A stretch of DNA of 64,000 bases, from the NCBI GenBank assembly GCA_950295325.1, contig OX485805.1, positions 57,934,758 through 57,998,757 of the forward strand, read 5' to 3'. Both the position numbers and the translations under genes were made by a program. Source of the stretch: Polytrichum commune (taxonomy: Eukaryota; Streptophyta; Polytrichopsida; Polytrichales; Polytrichaceae). The notes beneath the pieces were generated by a model. That model did no database searches. It was not told the DNA's origin and saw only the letters and a list, made by a program, of their open reading frames with translations. This document shows, piece by piece, positions 35,241 to 46,945 of the stretch (the first letter of the stretch is position 1; the number at the start of each line of letters is the position of its first letter).

Positions 35241-37197
35241 TGGTTGAGAAGTGGCGTCTACAGAGCTTAGGAATGGCTGAGAGTCTGCTTCTGGTGGTGG
35301 AGAGGAAGAGCATCGTTTGTGGATGGTTTGACAGACTAGGAATTCTTTTAACAATTGCTGTGAATATCTTATGAACATTTTCTGTGTACTATGGATGTTG
35401 TGTTATGTAAATATGCATCTTGTCAAAAGAATTGGCCTCTCAAATCCCTACCCCCTTTACCGTGTAGGCTTAATTTCTCTTACATGACAACTCATGTATG
35501 GTTGGGAACTTGGTAGTAGATAGAAAGATAGTCTAGTCAAAACAAGTAAAATGCACCTTCCTTCTATCGATGCAACATGTGTTCTCCTCCCTCCTTTCCA
35601 TTCCTTCCTACATATTGCATTCCTCGGGTCCTCCCTTACCTCTTATATGGGTCATATACTGGGTGAAAACATAAAGGCATGTGCAAGAAGACGTTAAGTA
35701 ATCAAAGAAAGTAAAAGACATACAACTCAGTTACGTAATACACTAGAAAATACTATATTGACATTCTTCATACCATTATTCAGCTTCAACTCTCATTTTG
35801 GTGGGTCTAAGAATATGTTAGGGCGCATCACACGACAATCCCTTTCATATTCCTAGAGGCTCCACATCCAGCTTATAAATTAAAAAAATGTTTTTTTTTT
35901 TTTGCTTTTTGGAAAGAATTGAAGTGAAAGTATAAATGCTATTACATGGACTTTCTTTGTGACTAGTTGTTGGTTGGTCTATGCTTGGATCCACACACTA
36001 ACACTTGTGACATGCAATTTCCTACATGCCTCCCAAATGTGAAAACCCAACGAGCCATTTACACTAGACTTTTTGTCTACTCTTGATTCCCATGGTTCAT
36101 GGAAGGCGGGCCCTCGATGGGTTTAGGCATTGCCCATGTGGACACAACTCGTTGGCTCTTGGGACTCGAAGACAGTTAATCAACTAATCGGCTTTGTTGA
36201 CTCAACAATGTATTTATATTGATTCAATTGAATGATGCTCCCTTTACTCTAGGATGGTCATCTCCACACCCGATAGCTACCATAAATTAGTGGCCATAAT
36301 TTTTTTGGTAGCCTTTTTTGGGTATGGAACTCGCTACAACAATCGAATATTATTATGTTGATTGTCCAACCTATCTTGCAATTTATTAATGTCAATGAAA
36401 AAAAAAGAATCAATGAATGAGCACATGACCTAATAGGACCCTACACCAATTGTCCTAGCCTTATCCTTATAATTCATGCCCTTTCATTGCCGCCATGCTT
36501 TGCTTTCACTGGTTATTGCATTTCAAAACATTTAATATGGGGCAACTCCCCAAAATGGAACAGGAAAGACATATGAAGTTGCAACTTGTCAAACCAACAA
36601 GATTTTAACACGTATTGGAAGTGGGTCGATCCCACGATGTCCAAAATATATCAAGGGCCCAACATCACGGTACTTTATGTAGAGAGATAGTTCATTGTTG
36701 GTATATTCCCTCAAGTGGACTTGATATCAATCTAGAAGCATTCAACTATATATGTTGTTTCAAATCTCAATGCCACATGAAGCTAAAACTTTTCCAACTT
36801 TCAAGTCTGCTCACAATCCTAAGTGTGAGACCACACGTGGGGGTTTCAAATATTATGTTATTTATTGAAGAATATGGTTTCCCAACAAATGCCAAAAAGC
36901 ACCATCTATTTTAATACATTTAGTTATGGTGATCACACACACCCCTAAAATGCTCCAAATAAAAATCTCACTGCACCTCAGGATCTAATTTAAGAAATCC
37001 AATCACTTCTTAGGCAAGCCCAGCCCATCCTTTGAATGGAGGTTTGAAAGCAATCATGACTTAGGAGTTGGCACCCAATTGATTTTTATTTTTTTCCGAT
37101 AGCCTTCTGTGTTAAAATGTGCTTGCATATAACATTTTTATCACCCTACAAGCATCTTAAAGCATGCATTGCATTTCTTGAAATGTATGGTAAATGA
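35241..37197. other. No gene seen
   Basis: AT-rich, with an ORF of 99 codons at 36615-36914 that has no motif. No repeats recognised apart from homopolymers. Confidence 0.5.
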
Positions 37198-37205
37198 GGA
37201 TGTAT

Positions 37206-37549
37206 CTCAGGGGGGGGGGGGCAGTGTGTTAAAAAGTTAAGGATATAGGTGCGAACAACCACTATTTTATAGGGGGGTATTACTTTCAATTCTCTTCTTT
37301 TTTTCACATGTTATCATTATGTAAATTTCTACTTTGGGTTAATAAAAAAATGTCTTGCATTACTTATAATTCCAAATTACCTATTATTCCATACCCTATA
37401 GTACTTTAAAGATCTCCAGTGCCATTTTTGATACCCTATATTACTCTTAAGTCCATTTATAATTTTTTGCCCCCATGTTTTTAAAATACCTTATCATTTG
37501 TTCGCACGTATATTGCTACTCCAACCAATGACTACCCCCCCCCCCGGAG
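37206..37549 (-). mobile_element. Family M2 poly-G-capped miniature element, copy 1
   Basis: 344 bp. Its ends are CTCA followed by a run of G at the left and a run of C followed by GGAG at the right. It is flanked by an 8-bp target duplication GGATGTAT (37198-37205) / GCATGTAT (37550-37557), 7 of 8 matching. The whole body is the reverse complement of 39181-39526 at high identity. No coding capacity. An 8-bp duplication suits the hAT superfamily, but the homopolymer ends are not a terminal repeat I recognise. Confidence 0.9.
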
Positions 37550-38042
37550 GCATGTATTCCTGAATTTAATATCACTCAATAAAAATTTCAGATGTCACTA
37601 ATTTTGAGACTTGGCAAAATAATGCGTGTTTTGGGAATTACTATTGCACACACTAATCGGGATAATCAATATAGTGACCTACATAACACAAAGGAACATT
37701 TCCAAGTCTTAACATTGTGCTTTAAATGAAAACCTTTTACGAACATATAGATCCATGAGTAGCACTTCAAGAACTCAAAAGATATTCATATGGGTTGACT
37801 TCAAATATCATAACATTATTAAGTTGTTATTAGCCATTCTGTTCTTAAGAATATTCAGTGATAGTGCTTCACGTGAATCTCACTTGTTTTTCAAGTTGAA
37901 TCTACTTACTAACAAGCATCTATAAGATATAATTCTAGCACCTTACATGTCACATTCCTAGTCCCACCCAACCTGGTTACTCAATAGAATAATGTTATAA
38001 CAACTAATGTAACTTCCAATTTTTAGATAAAGATTTGATGAA

Positions 38043-38406
38043 TTACACTCTAACCTCCCTAATATCATGCTTGTGAAAACCAAAGGGCATGTGATATTAA
38101 GGAGGTATATAGTATTAACATGGATGCGTGTTAATAAAGAACTAGTGTAGCATGTGACATTATGAAATAGGACAAAGTCAACATTGCATTAATTAATGAC
38201 AATAATGACCATGTTGACAACATGATGTGTATGAACGTGTGGACTAATTCCATCGTGGATTATTTTAATGTCAAAATGTGATACATGGGTAGGAAATGTG
38301 ACATCAAGGAGCGAGATTTAAATTGAGCACATCCATACCCCATATTTTAGGATATAAGCGATGTAATGACATTACGGAGGGGGACATTACGGAGTTTGGG
38401 GTGTAA
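38043..38406. mobile_element. Miniature element with TTACACYCYAACCTCC-type ends
   Basis: The left end TTACACTCTAACCTCCCTAA and the inverted right end (GGAGTTTGGGGTGTAA read on the plus strand) match over about two thirds of 24 bases. A second internal stem pairs CCTCCCTAATATCATGC with GCATGTGATATTAAGGAGG. Non-coding, about 364 bp. No target duplication resolved. Confidence 0.6.
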
Positions 38407-38640
38407 CACAAACTTCAAAGAGTTTGGACAAGTCTAGTAGAACAATGAAAAAGGTTGGAGGCATTACTTATGTCACACACCTTATGACTAGATGAACTTA
38501 CACTTGGCATCCCCCCAAGCCATGCATTGTAATGCATGCATGCTTGGCACAATGGGAAGTGTGAAGCTTGTGTGAAGTAGTCACCTTTCTCTAGACTTTG
38601 ATCATTTGGCCATTTTGTAAATTTGTCGGTCTAGACAATC

Positions 38641-38853
38641 ACTACACCGCTTATCCCATTTAGTGCATGTTACTATTTGAAGTTACACAATGCAAAAACA
38701 TCTTACTCAGATATTATTGGCAAAAGTCTTAGGTTGTTCTTAAAGAACATAAATGACTTTGCTTGGTAAAATATTACATTCTCATTGAATAGTTATAGCA
38801 CTATGTAACTCCAAATAGTAGTACACACTAAATGGGATCATAACGAGTGTAGC
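38641..38853. mobile_element. Foldback miniature element with about 50-bp inverted repeats
   Basis: The left arm 38641-38692 (CTACACCGCTTATCCCATTT, AGTGCATG, TACTATTTGAAGTTACA) pairs with the right arm 38803-38853, with a few mismatches and two small indels. About 110 bp lie between the arms. Non-coding. Confidence 0.8.
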
Positions 38854-39151
38854 TTTGTAGTTGTGTTTTCTTTGAATGACTGCAAGCTAGCTCTAGTTGC
38901 CACCTTTTAAAAATTGCTAGCATTACCTTTTCTTAATAAGTTAGAGTTATTCTTGAAGTGATCTTATGTTTCAAGGGAATCTTGACCCTCTAAGTGGAAT
39001 ATAGGTGTGAGGACGAGTTTGTTTAGAAAGTTAAGACTCCTTAGGGATTTCTATACGTAATTTGTGCAACCTAAAATCATGCAAATCAAATAACTTCGGC
39101 ATAATATATTCTAAGAAACATCACCTAATGTAAGCACGTGACTATAAGTAT

Positions 39152-39751
39152 GGGGATTGTTAAAGCAACCACACACTAGTCTCGGGGGGGGGGGGGTAGT
39201 CATTGGTTGGAGTAGCAATATACGTGCGAACAAATGATAGGGTATTTTCAAAACATGGGGGCTAAAAATTATAAATGGACTTAAGAGTAATATAGGGTAT
39301 CAAAAATGGCACTGGACATCTTTAAAGTACTATAGGGTATGGAATAATAGGTAATTTGGAATTATAAGTAATGCAAGCCATTTTTCTATTAACCCAAAGT
39401 AGACATTTACATAATGATAGCATGTGAAAAAAAGAATAGAATTGAAAGTAATACGCCCCTATAAAATAGTGGTTGTTCACACCTATATCCTTAACTTTTT
39501 ACCACACTGCCCCCCCCCCCCCCGAGACACGAGTTAAAACGACCACAGAGATGCGCATTGCGTGGGCACATGACCTATCAAAATTTGAACGATTGTGGTT
39601 ATAAGCCAAAATGTAAAAGAAGAGGAAGAGAAGTTGATACCTTGCTCCTCTTTGTGTGCGTGATGAAAACTCTTATTTTGGCAAGTCATGTGACCACATG
39701 ATGCATCTTTGTGGTTGTTTTAACTAGTGTGTGGTCGATTTAACAATCCCC
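39152..39751. mobile_element. Family M3 palindromic element, copy 1, interrupted by a family M2 element
   Basis: The ends GGGGATTGTTAAAGCAACCA and TGGTCGATTTAACAATCCCC are inverted repeats. An 8-bp perfect target duplication ATAAGTAT flanks it at 39144-39151 and 39752-39759. Removing the M2 insertion and its duplication leaves about 246 bp, close to the uninterrupted copy at 63567-63801 (235 bp). Non-coding. Confidence 0.92.
39181..39526 (+). mobile_element. Family M2 poly-G-capped miniature element, copy 2 (nested)
   Basis: 346 bp from CTC plus a run of about 13 G to a run of about 14 C plus GAG. The flanking 8-bp duplication is ACACTAGT (39173-39180) / ACACGAGT (39527-39534), 7 of 8. The other arm of the host palindrome at about 39717 shows the expected empty site (CACACTAGTTAAAAC on the opposite strand), which confirms the boundaries. 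Internal sequence matches copy 1 inverted. Confidence 0.94.
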
Positions 39752-39759
39752 ATAAGTAT

Positions 39760-41759
39760 AAGCAATAATCTATGGGCAATATTCTAACCTTCAAAAGTCC
39801 CAAGTGCTTATTGTGAAAAGTAAAATGGTCAATGATGGGCATATTATGAATGGCTAGATCATCTTTATCTAGCAAGTTCTCATAAGAATACATGTTGGGA
39901 ATCGTATTAACTCTTACGATGTAGAGGAAACCATTATTCATAAATATTTAGTATAATGTCATAAAACTTCACACATCATTAAAGAAAGTTTTGTTTATGA
40001 ACTTGAACTATGCTAAGCACACCATGTAAGAGAGAGCAAGAAAATTTTCAATTACGTGACAACAACAAACCAAAATATTAACAACATTAGTGAATATTTA
40101 TATGCTTTGATTTTTGTTGCATTTGGACCTAAGTAATTAAAAATGAATGATATCAATCAAAGAGTATAATAGGAATAGAATACTTAATATATGAATTAAC
40201 CCTTAAGTGCCTATGAAACCCAAAACAAGTTGCAATCTTCAGTTTCAAACTTTGTCCCACCGTCCTACTTGGCTCATGAGAATCGAATTGGGGGGAGAGG
40301 GGGGGGGGACCATAATTTATCATGTAGCAATGTTGCTACCAATAAATATCATACTTTAAGTGTTTTAGAAATTTTTATAAGCTTTTCCCCAAGTTAACAT
40401 TCATTTGTTATATTTCTTACCAAATAATAAATATATGCTCTAATTCCCACACATTGTCACTATTATTTAAGCATTATGCATAATGTGAGTCATGAGTCAT
40501 TTGCAAAATTTATAAATGTCAATCATTATGTCTTTAGTCTAAAGAAATTCTAAAGCTTGATGCCTTCAAGTTTTGTATTAAATGTTGATTTAAGAGTGTC
40601 ATTTGAAATTATAATTGCATGAATGTGACCTTAAAATGATTCTCTACAACCTTCTAGTGAAAATCAAGCACAAATGAAGGGCTTTCTTTTAGTTCATCTA
40701 TATATATTGAAGGAACCCCTAAGCATTTAAGAGTCAAAGTCATTATTTACAAGGTTGACTTATATGTATATAGATGTACAATTCTACATGTTTTCCATCC
40801 CTTTTGTGGTGGACTTGAGCATATTGAAATTTAGGGGTTAAACAAGGGACAAATATAATTCACAAATTGTGGTTATATTGTTATGAGGCTACACAACTCC
40901 CACCGAAGACAAGAGCTTCCCATTAGCCACGTAAACTCATCTACCTGGAATGTGGGGAATTGTTTTATTAACATGAGATAGTTTTTGAACCTATTTTGAC
41001 ATGAAATTAGTAGCATGAACCCCCCGCCGCCCAATCAATGTAATAGGCATATTGGGTACTTAGAGATGGGCTACTTCAATAAGGGGCGGGTTTTCTTACA
41101 CATTCTTCCCCTTATAATCAAGGATAAAATTCACATATTTACGGTGGAGAGCTACACTGATATATGCAATTAGGTCACCTTCGTGAATAGGTAGCCTCTT
41201 TGCCCATGCAAATTACCTTCGGTCAATACCTAATTGTGAAAAACTCATAACTTTTGTTCACTAATCTGTGTTACAACCATAGTAAAAAGATATTTTGTTA
41301 CAGTGGTAGTAAATATTCAACATATTATGTAATGTCAAGAAATTAACATGAGATGACATAGGTGCACATACCAATGTAGAGGTTTTTAAACCAATGTGGT
41401 CATGACACATGGCAAACGACTCAGTTCCCAAAGACCCACACATATCCTATTGTCCCCAACCAATTGCACTTGGGATGCAAACACACAATCCTTGGGAGAC
41501 GATTTTCTTGAAACTTTATCAAGGTAGTGGACAAAACAATCCCGCCTCCCAAGCGGCCGATTCATGACAAACTCAGGATTCGAAGCACACGAAATTCCCC
41601 CTACTTGCTGCATGCCTTTATGGAAGTTGGCACTAACTTAATAAGGCGTTTGTAAACTTCAAGCCGTGAGCATGTATACAAGGGGTCGAAGGGTCCTAGG
41701 TTCCTAATTAAGGCTGCTGCATGTGGGACTCCCGCCCAACACGTTGAAGGTGGAATTGA
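39760..41759. other. No gene seen; diverged M5 relative
   Basis: A short-run region with G runs near 40290. About 41255-41400 (minus strand) resembles the interior of the M5 element at 28931-29154. No protein domain found. Confidence 0.5.
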
Positions 41760-42115
41760 CTATAGTAGATGGGTCCTAAACAATTACTTTTTCCCAACGA
41801 CCCCACTTCGCCTAGGATATGAAACACACGATTTTTAGTACAAGATGGTTAGGAATTCCAAATCGAGGCCGTAGCCACTTTCCTCATAGATTGCGGAGCT
41901 CATGTGAATATCTTAGTCGCTAGTGGATTGAGGAATTTCGGTCCTTGTTCAACGGTCATGTAGGTCTCCCTCCCATTATGTTGATTGTTGAGTCTAGAAT
42001 GGTAATCATATTTTGAGCACGGAGTCTAGTTTTTCTTAAACATACCTTTTTGTGGCATCTATTCTTGGAGCCACACCAAACCACATATCGCTTTATATAT
42101 AGGTGTCCTAATAAG
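41760..42115 (-). mobile_element. Family M1 miniature element, copy D
   Basis: On the minus strand: GGACACCTATATATAAAGCG, GGTTTGGTGTGG, TTCTAGACTCAACAATCAAC, ATATTCACATGAGCTCCG, GTGTTTCATATCCTA, in the same order as copies A and B. No coding capacity. Confidence 0.8.
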
Positions 42116-43489
42116 AAAGTAATTGAGAAAAGGTTGTCTACCTTGAGATGCACCCTATTGTGGGCGCTTCCAACTCAATTGACAATGTTGGGTGTTAGAT
42201 CTGAGCAATGGAATTGTCTCAATTGGTTAGCGATTATGAATCACTCAAACCATTATTTTCAAATGTTGGAATCGGAGTTGACATGCCATCGTCATAAGAG
42301 GTCAAAGAGCATAAGGTAGACAAGGCTAATTCAGCTAGGTTCCTTAATCGGACACCTTTTTTTTGGCTTTGAATCAAGGGAATAGTCTTTTTAATTTGGT
42401 GGGTGGGTGATACATGGTGATTTAGCCAGTGCCTTGATGATATTTGGGTTAGTCACCTTGGCAAAAGTCAAACTACACCCACTATCCTTCATAATTAGCA
42501 TATGCTTGAATTCATTGGTTGGATGATTCTGCAGAGTTGGAGGTGTCCACATTAGCCTCATCTATCTTACTCTCTTTCTCTTTGAGTGATCTCCTACCCG
42601 ATTTTCACATTCACAACTATATCTTAAGATTTGACATTGATGTCTATAGACACATACGTGTTGTCCTCGCAGACTTCAAAACCCATTTCATTTCATTTCA
42701 TTTCAAGAAACTTGGACCCCCACAATATTTTGAAATGTTGGACGTCTCCATTTAGGAACCAAAACTGTTTCTCAAGAATGCAATTGAATTCATGTCAGCC
42801 AAATTTCACCTCAGCTTATATAATTGTAACACATGTAACACAAGATTATGTGGGCATGTTGTCAAATATGAATTTATGGATCCTAAAGAACACTCAAATT
42901 CTTGTCCACCTCACAACAGATCTCTATGTGCATTATATTCCAATGTGCACTCATTGAAACCTCGAGTGGTGAATTCAATCTATCATAACCTTTCTTTTCT
43001 TAACTTTGAATAACCTCGATACTACAACACATTAGGTCCCAACCTCATAATCTAGCTATTGAAAATGCAACTTTTGGAGAGCATGGCATTTTGACCCTCT
43101 CTTTGCACTTTCTCAAAGGCGTCGATCTGTGAAGGGGAGATTGGAGATTCATGATTCCGGGGATGCCAGCCAACGATGAGAAGAGGGAGAAAGTCACAAC
43201 CCCATGCTGCTAGTAGCTCTGTGCCTTGCGAAAGGCAAGCCTAGCTAGCCTCATGATATCTGGGTTTGTCCACAACAAAATTCCAAGTGTAGGAAGGAGA
43301 TCCAGCGATATATATATACACACCCATTATGTGCTTGAATGAGTCGTTTCGAGCTTCGTTTCTTGTCTTTATGGAATTCATGCAAGTGCCGGTAATTGGA
43401 CTCAGCCAGAGCTGGAGTTGCTGGACATGGTTCGTGCACCCGGATCAATGTCAACCATAACTTTAGTGCTTCATGTGAGTCGACTCCGG
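42116..43489. other. No gene seen
   Basis: Short open frames overlap each other with no motif. A short (TA)n run occurs near 43308. Confidence 0.5.
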
Positions 43490-43780
43490 GAAGATTTTTG
43501 GGCATAATTGGTCAAAATCCTCCGAGTGTTTGCAAGTCCAACCGGTTCCATGTTGACATCTTCCGGTTTTTGCTTTATTAATCTGAGGTATATTCTATAG
43601 ATTCCCCCTAAAATGATCGATCATTTCTCCTGAAGTCTTGAATCCAGGAGATTTTTGGGCATAATAATCGGTTCAAATCAGAGTGTTGTTTCCAAGTCCA
43701 GCCGGTTACATGTTTTGATCTTCCGGTTTTCATGTGATTAATTTGTGGTATATTCCACAGATTCCTTCAAAACGATGAAG
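43490..43780 (-). repeat. CCGGTT-rich dispersed repeat, two tandem diverged copies
   Basis: Copies at about 43490-43618 and 43645-43780 share AGATTTTTGGGCATAAT, AAGTCCA(A/G)CCGGTT, CATGTT and ATCTTCCGGTTTT, then a TGGTATATTC block. Both are inverted relative to 35095-35240. A further ACCGGTT occurs just to the right. Confidence 0.82.
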
Positions 43781-44537
43781 CCTTCAACTTCAACTGGCTA
43801 GTTCTCAAACTCAACCGGTTCATTTGTAACTAGTGGGCGAGTTCTCTGTGTTCATTGGTTCATGTGAAGACTTCAATAAAAAATTTAAATCTTTTCGGGT
43901 ACAAATTGAACATGTTCAATTGCAAGAGAAATATAAGTACAACCGCCAAGGGGAAAAATCAGTCTGGGAGTTTAAACCATCTAGGGTTTAATATTCCAAG
44001 TCACCTGTTAGGTGCATGTAGTGACGATAAGACCTCTAACATACCACATTGCATCAAACTCATCTAAAATATCTTGGTAGGCCATGTTAGGGGCTTTAGC
44101 TAAGTTCTTTCTTTGCCATTCAATCCTACCATAATCTAAACTCTTAAGGGCTTCAAAACTTTTGAAGGCACTGGTATGTTTTTGTACAGGCTACATGATA
44201 GTTGATGTAACAAGCATTAAACAAGTTTCATAATCAAATTTTACTTGGTTTATGAGACTGAAAATATATTCAACACAATATTTTACAGAGTAAAGGAGAA
44301 TGTACATCCATGTGCGACAATAATGATTATATGTATATATACAGTTGTATTTGAATTCAACACCTTTATTCTTACATGCATAAAATCTCCTATTGTAGGA
44401 AATTGAAATCGATAGATGAATTCATTTTTTATGGAATCATTGCTTTTGACATTTGACAATCAAGAATAATCAATATTAAGCCATTATAAACACCTCCATA
44501 CAAAGTCTTGAGACCCAAATTGGGCCTCGTGGACCTA
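43781..44537. other. No gene; left flank of the gypsy element
   Basis: AT-rich sequence without recognised features. The last five bases, ACCTA (44533-44537), are the left target duplication of the gypsy element. Confidence 0.6.
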
Positions 44538-46036
44538 TGTGAGCCCAAAAGGGTGCCCACATTTAGTCTTAGACCCTTGAAACGTTAGTTGATGCACTTT
44601 GAAGTAGCATGTTACTTCACAAAAATATAAAAAGAGTGAAATGTTAGTCTTAGAAGTACCATGTTGTAAGAGGCTAGGATGTGAGTTGTTATTGTGTTTT
44701 TACCTTCGGAAGGATTTGAGTGAATGAGGATAGGTAAGGAGAACTTGGATTGAGTAGTTAGTGAGTAGGCTAGTACAAATGGATGGAGACAACCAAAGTG
44801 ACTCAAGAGGCAAGTGCATTCGAATTGGGATGAATGGAGGATCACATGGAGCGCACAAGTGGACCACCTCATCATGGCCACTTAATGGGGAAGGCCCAAG
44901 GAAGAATGCAAGGTGGAGGATAAGCAAATTCTCAAAACACCAATCAAATCACGAGTTAAGCATCGTGGTTTGAATTAAGTGGTGAGCGACGATTTGGGAA
45001 AGTAAGGGGAGAAAGTTATGGCGGCGGAAAGCGAAGGAGGCTAAGTTTGGGTTGAAGCATCCCAAGTTTGGTAAAGTGTGGTAGGTAGAAAGCCAAGGCT
45101 AGTTAAATGTTCGAATTAGGATCCTTGTTGATCATTTGAGGGAGGAAGGCTTAGAAGATAGGATTGGCGCCTACTAAGTAGGAGGAAATCTCAAGGGCTT
45201 ATCGTGAGCCTTGAGGGTGCTCACCCCCTCAAGCTTACTATATAATCCCTCATTCTTCCCTCACTCATCCTCTCTTTCCTTTGTGCTCCAAGGCACCCCA
45301 CGAGTTATAAGTGTGGGTGTGGGAAGCCATATTGGAGCACATGTGTGTGCTTAGTTTTTAGTTTGAGAGCCAAGGCTTGTTAGCCTTGAAGAGGGCTTGA
45401 CCTCTTGGTAGAATTAGTGTTGACGTGAAGGATTTTAAAGTTAATTCATGATTCCAATTTGTGGTACTTAAAGTTCATGTTTTGAATACACGTGGTTGCA
45501 AGTTCCATGTTTAAGAGTTGAGCACTTGATGTTGTGATGAGTGCAAAAATATACTTGTGTGGATTAGTTAGTCTTAGTGAAGTTAGGAAATTCTCTCTCC
45601 CCCTCTCCTCTCTAGGATTTTAGGATTTTAGGATTAGAGAAGAATTGTGTGATTAGAAAGGGGTTGTTAGTAGAATTAGGGAAATTAGGTAGGAAGATTA
45701 GTTAAGGGCTTGAATAATTAGTGAGGTAGTTGGGGATTACAACTACAAAGTTGTGGGTTCATGAAGGAGCTGGGTTTATGAAGGAGCCGGGTTTGTTTAG
45801 TTAGAAAGTAAAGAGCTGGGTTTATGAAGGACCTGGGTTTGTTTAGTTAGAAGCTAAGAAGCTGGGTTTATGAAGGAGCTGGGTTTATGAAGGAGCTAGT
45901 TAAATCCAAGACCACTTGAAGGGTGAACCTTGCACTATGGACTCATCCAAGTCCAAATCCAATACCGCGGAGGAATGTGAGCCCAAACCCACTACTCGGA
46001 CTACGGACGCTTAAGGGTGGGGGGTTTGGCCTCACA
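44538..46036 (+). repeat. Gypsy 5' LTR
   Basis: 1499 bp, starting TGTGAGCCC and ending GGCCTCACA. A TATATAA box at about 45238 followed by a CT-rich stretch is the likely promoter. TAGGATTT is repeated at about 45613-45637. Near the 3' end there are tandem GAGCTGGGTTTATGAAG units (about 45768-45900). Confidence 0.96.
45236..45247 (+). promoter_or_regulatory. Probable LTR TATA box
   Basis: CTATATAATCCC lies about 790 bp before the LTR end, followed by a pyrimidine-rich initiator-like stretch (CATTCTTCCCTCACTC). The identical site occurs in the 3' LTR at about 53945. This is the best core-promoter candidate in the LTR. Confidence 0.5.
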
Positions 46037-46945
46037 TAATTGGTGCGTCCGCCGGGAGCGAAGCGGAAGGTAGTTACAAGACTTGGAGGCGACTAGGAGA
46101 CTTGGAGGCAACTAGGAAAAATTGGAGACACAAACTTGAGAGAAGGGAAGGAGCACCCGAAACTCGGTAAGTATTCTCTCTTTGGGTTACATTTGAATTC
46201 ATTGTATTTCAACTATTCCTTGGAATGAATTGCATTGTCAATTACGCAAATTCATTTTTGAGGAAGGAGCGCGGCGAAGGTACGTCCTCAACCTTTTTGG
46301 GGATTTGCTAAGAACTTAAAAGGAACCTATAACCGAGTAGCTCATTAAAACATTAGAGGGTAAATTCACCTTAGGACATTGAACTTTGACACTCACCTCG
46401 GGGTGAGTCTCAAAGTTTTGGGAGTTGTCATTTCATGCTCTAGATTAAATTAATATTTCACAAAGTTTATGGTGTTGTTACATTGAGTCACGATTGAGGG
46501 GAGTGCTAACTCACAGGGGGATGCGATTGCTCAAGGTATGTTTATTTCTTCAAAGTGAACTCATTAACTAATTAAGGAATGCCTTTTGTACTCGTGATTG
46601 TTGTTATCCGTTGTAGAGGGTAATTCCCGAATTGTGGATGGTGTGAGAAGTTGAAGGGTGAAGCCTCGACTTTTAACATAATCTACTCGGAAGGTCACCC
46701 CCTCACAATCGGTATTGTGGTGAGTGTTAATTTGCGGGAAGGTGCGGAGGTGATGCTCCGACTTAACCAAAAAATTAACATGAACATGCCTATCCCCTAT
46801 TGGGATTCTTTCACCTAAGTGGGCTTGCAGGTTCTTTTCCTCACCTCCTAAAAAAATTATAACCACACCAAGACAAGTGAAAATATTAAGAGGGGAATTG
46901 CTAGGATTATGTGTGGTCAAGTGAGGGTCGATCGATTCTTATGGA
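46037..46945 (+). other. Gypsy primer-binding site and leader
   Basis: TGGTGCGTCCGCCGGGAGC (from about 46041) lies four bases after the LTR. It resembles a tRNA-Asp-type site (TGGCGCCGTTGCCGGGG) with several differences, so the primer is uncertain. The remaining about 880 bp has no protein domain. Confidence 0.65.

Noticed and set aside
44612-44973. ORFs of 89, 75 and 70 codons repeated at 53320-53681
   Set aside because: They are inside the two LTRs, lie on both strands over the same bases, and repeat only because the LTRs are identical.
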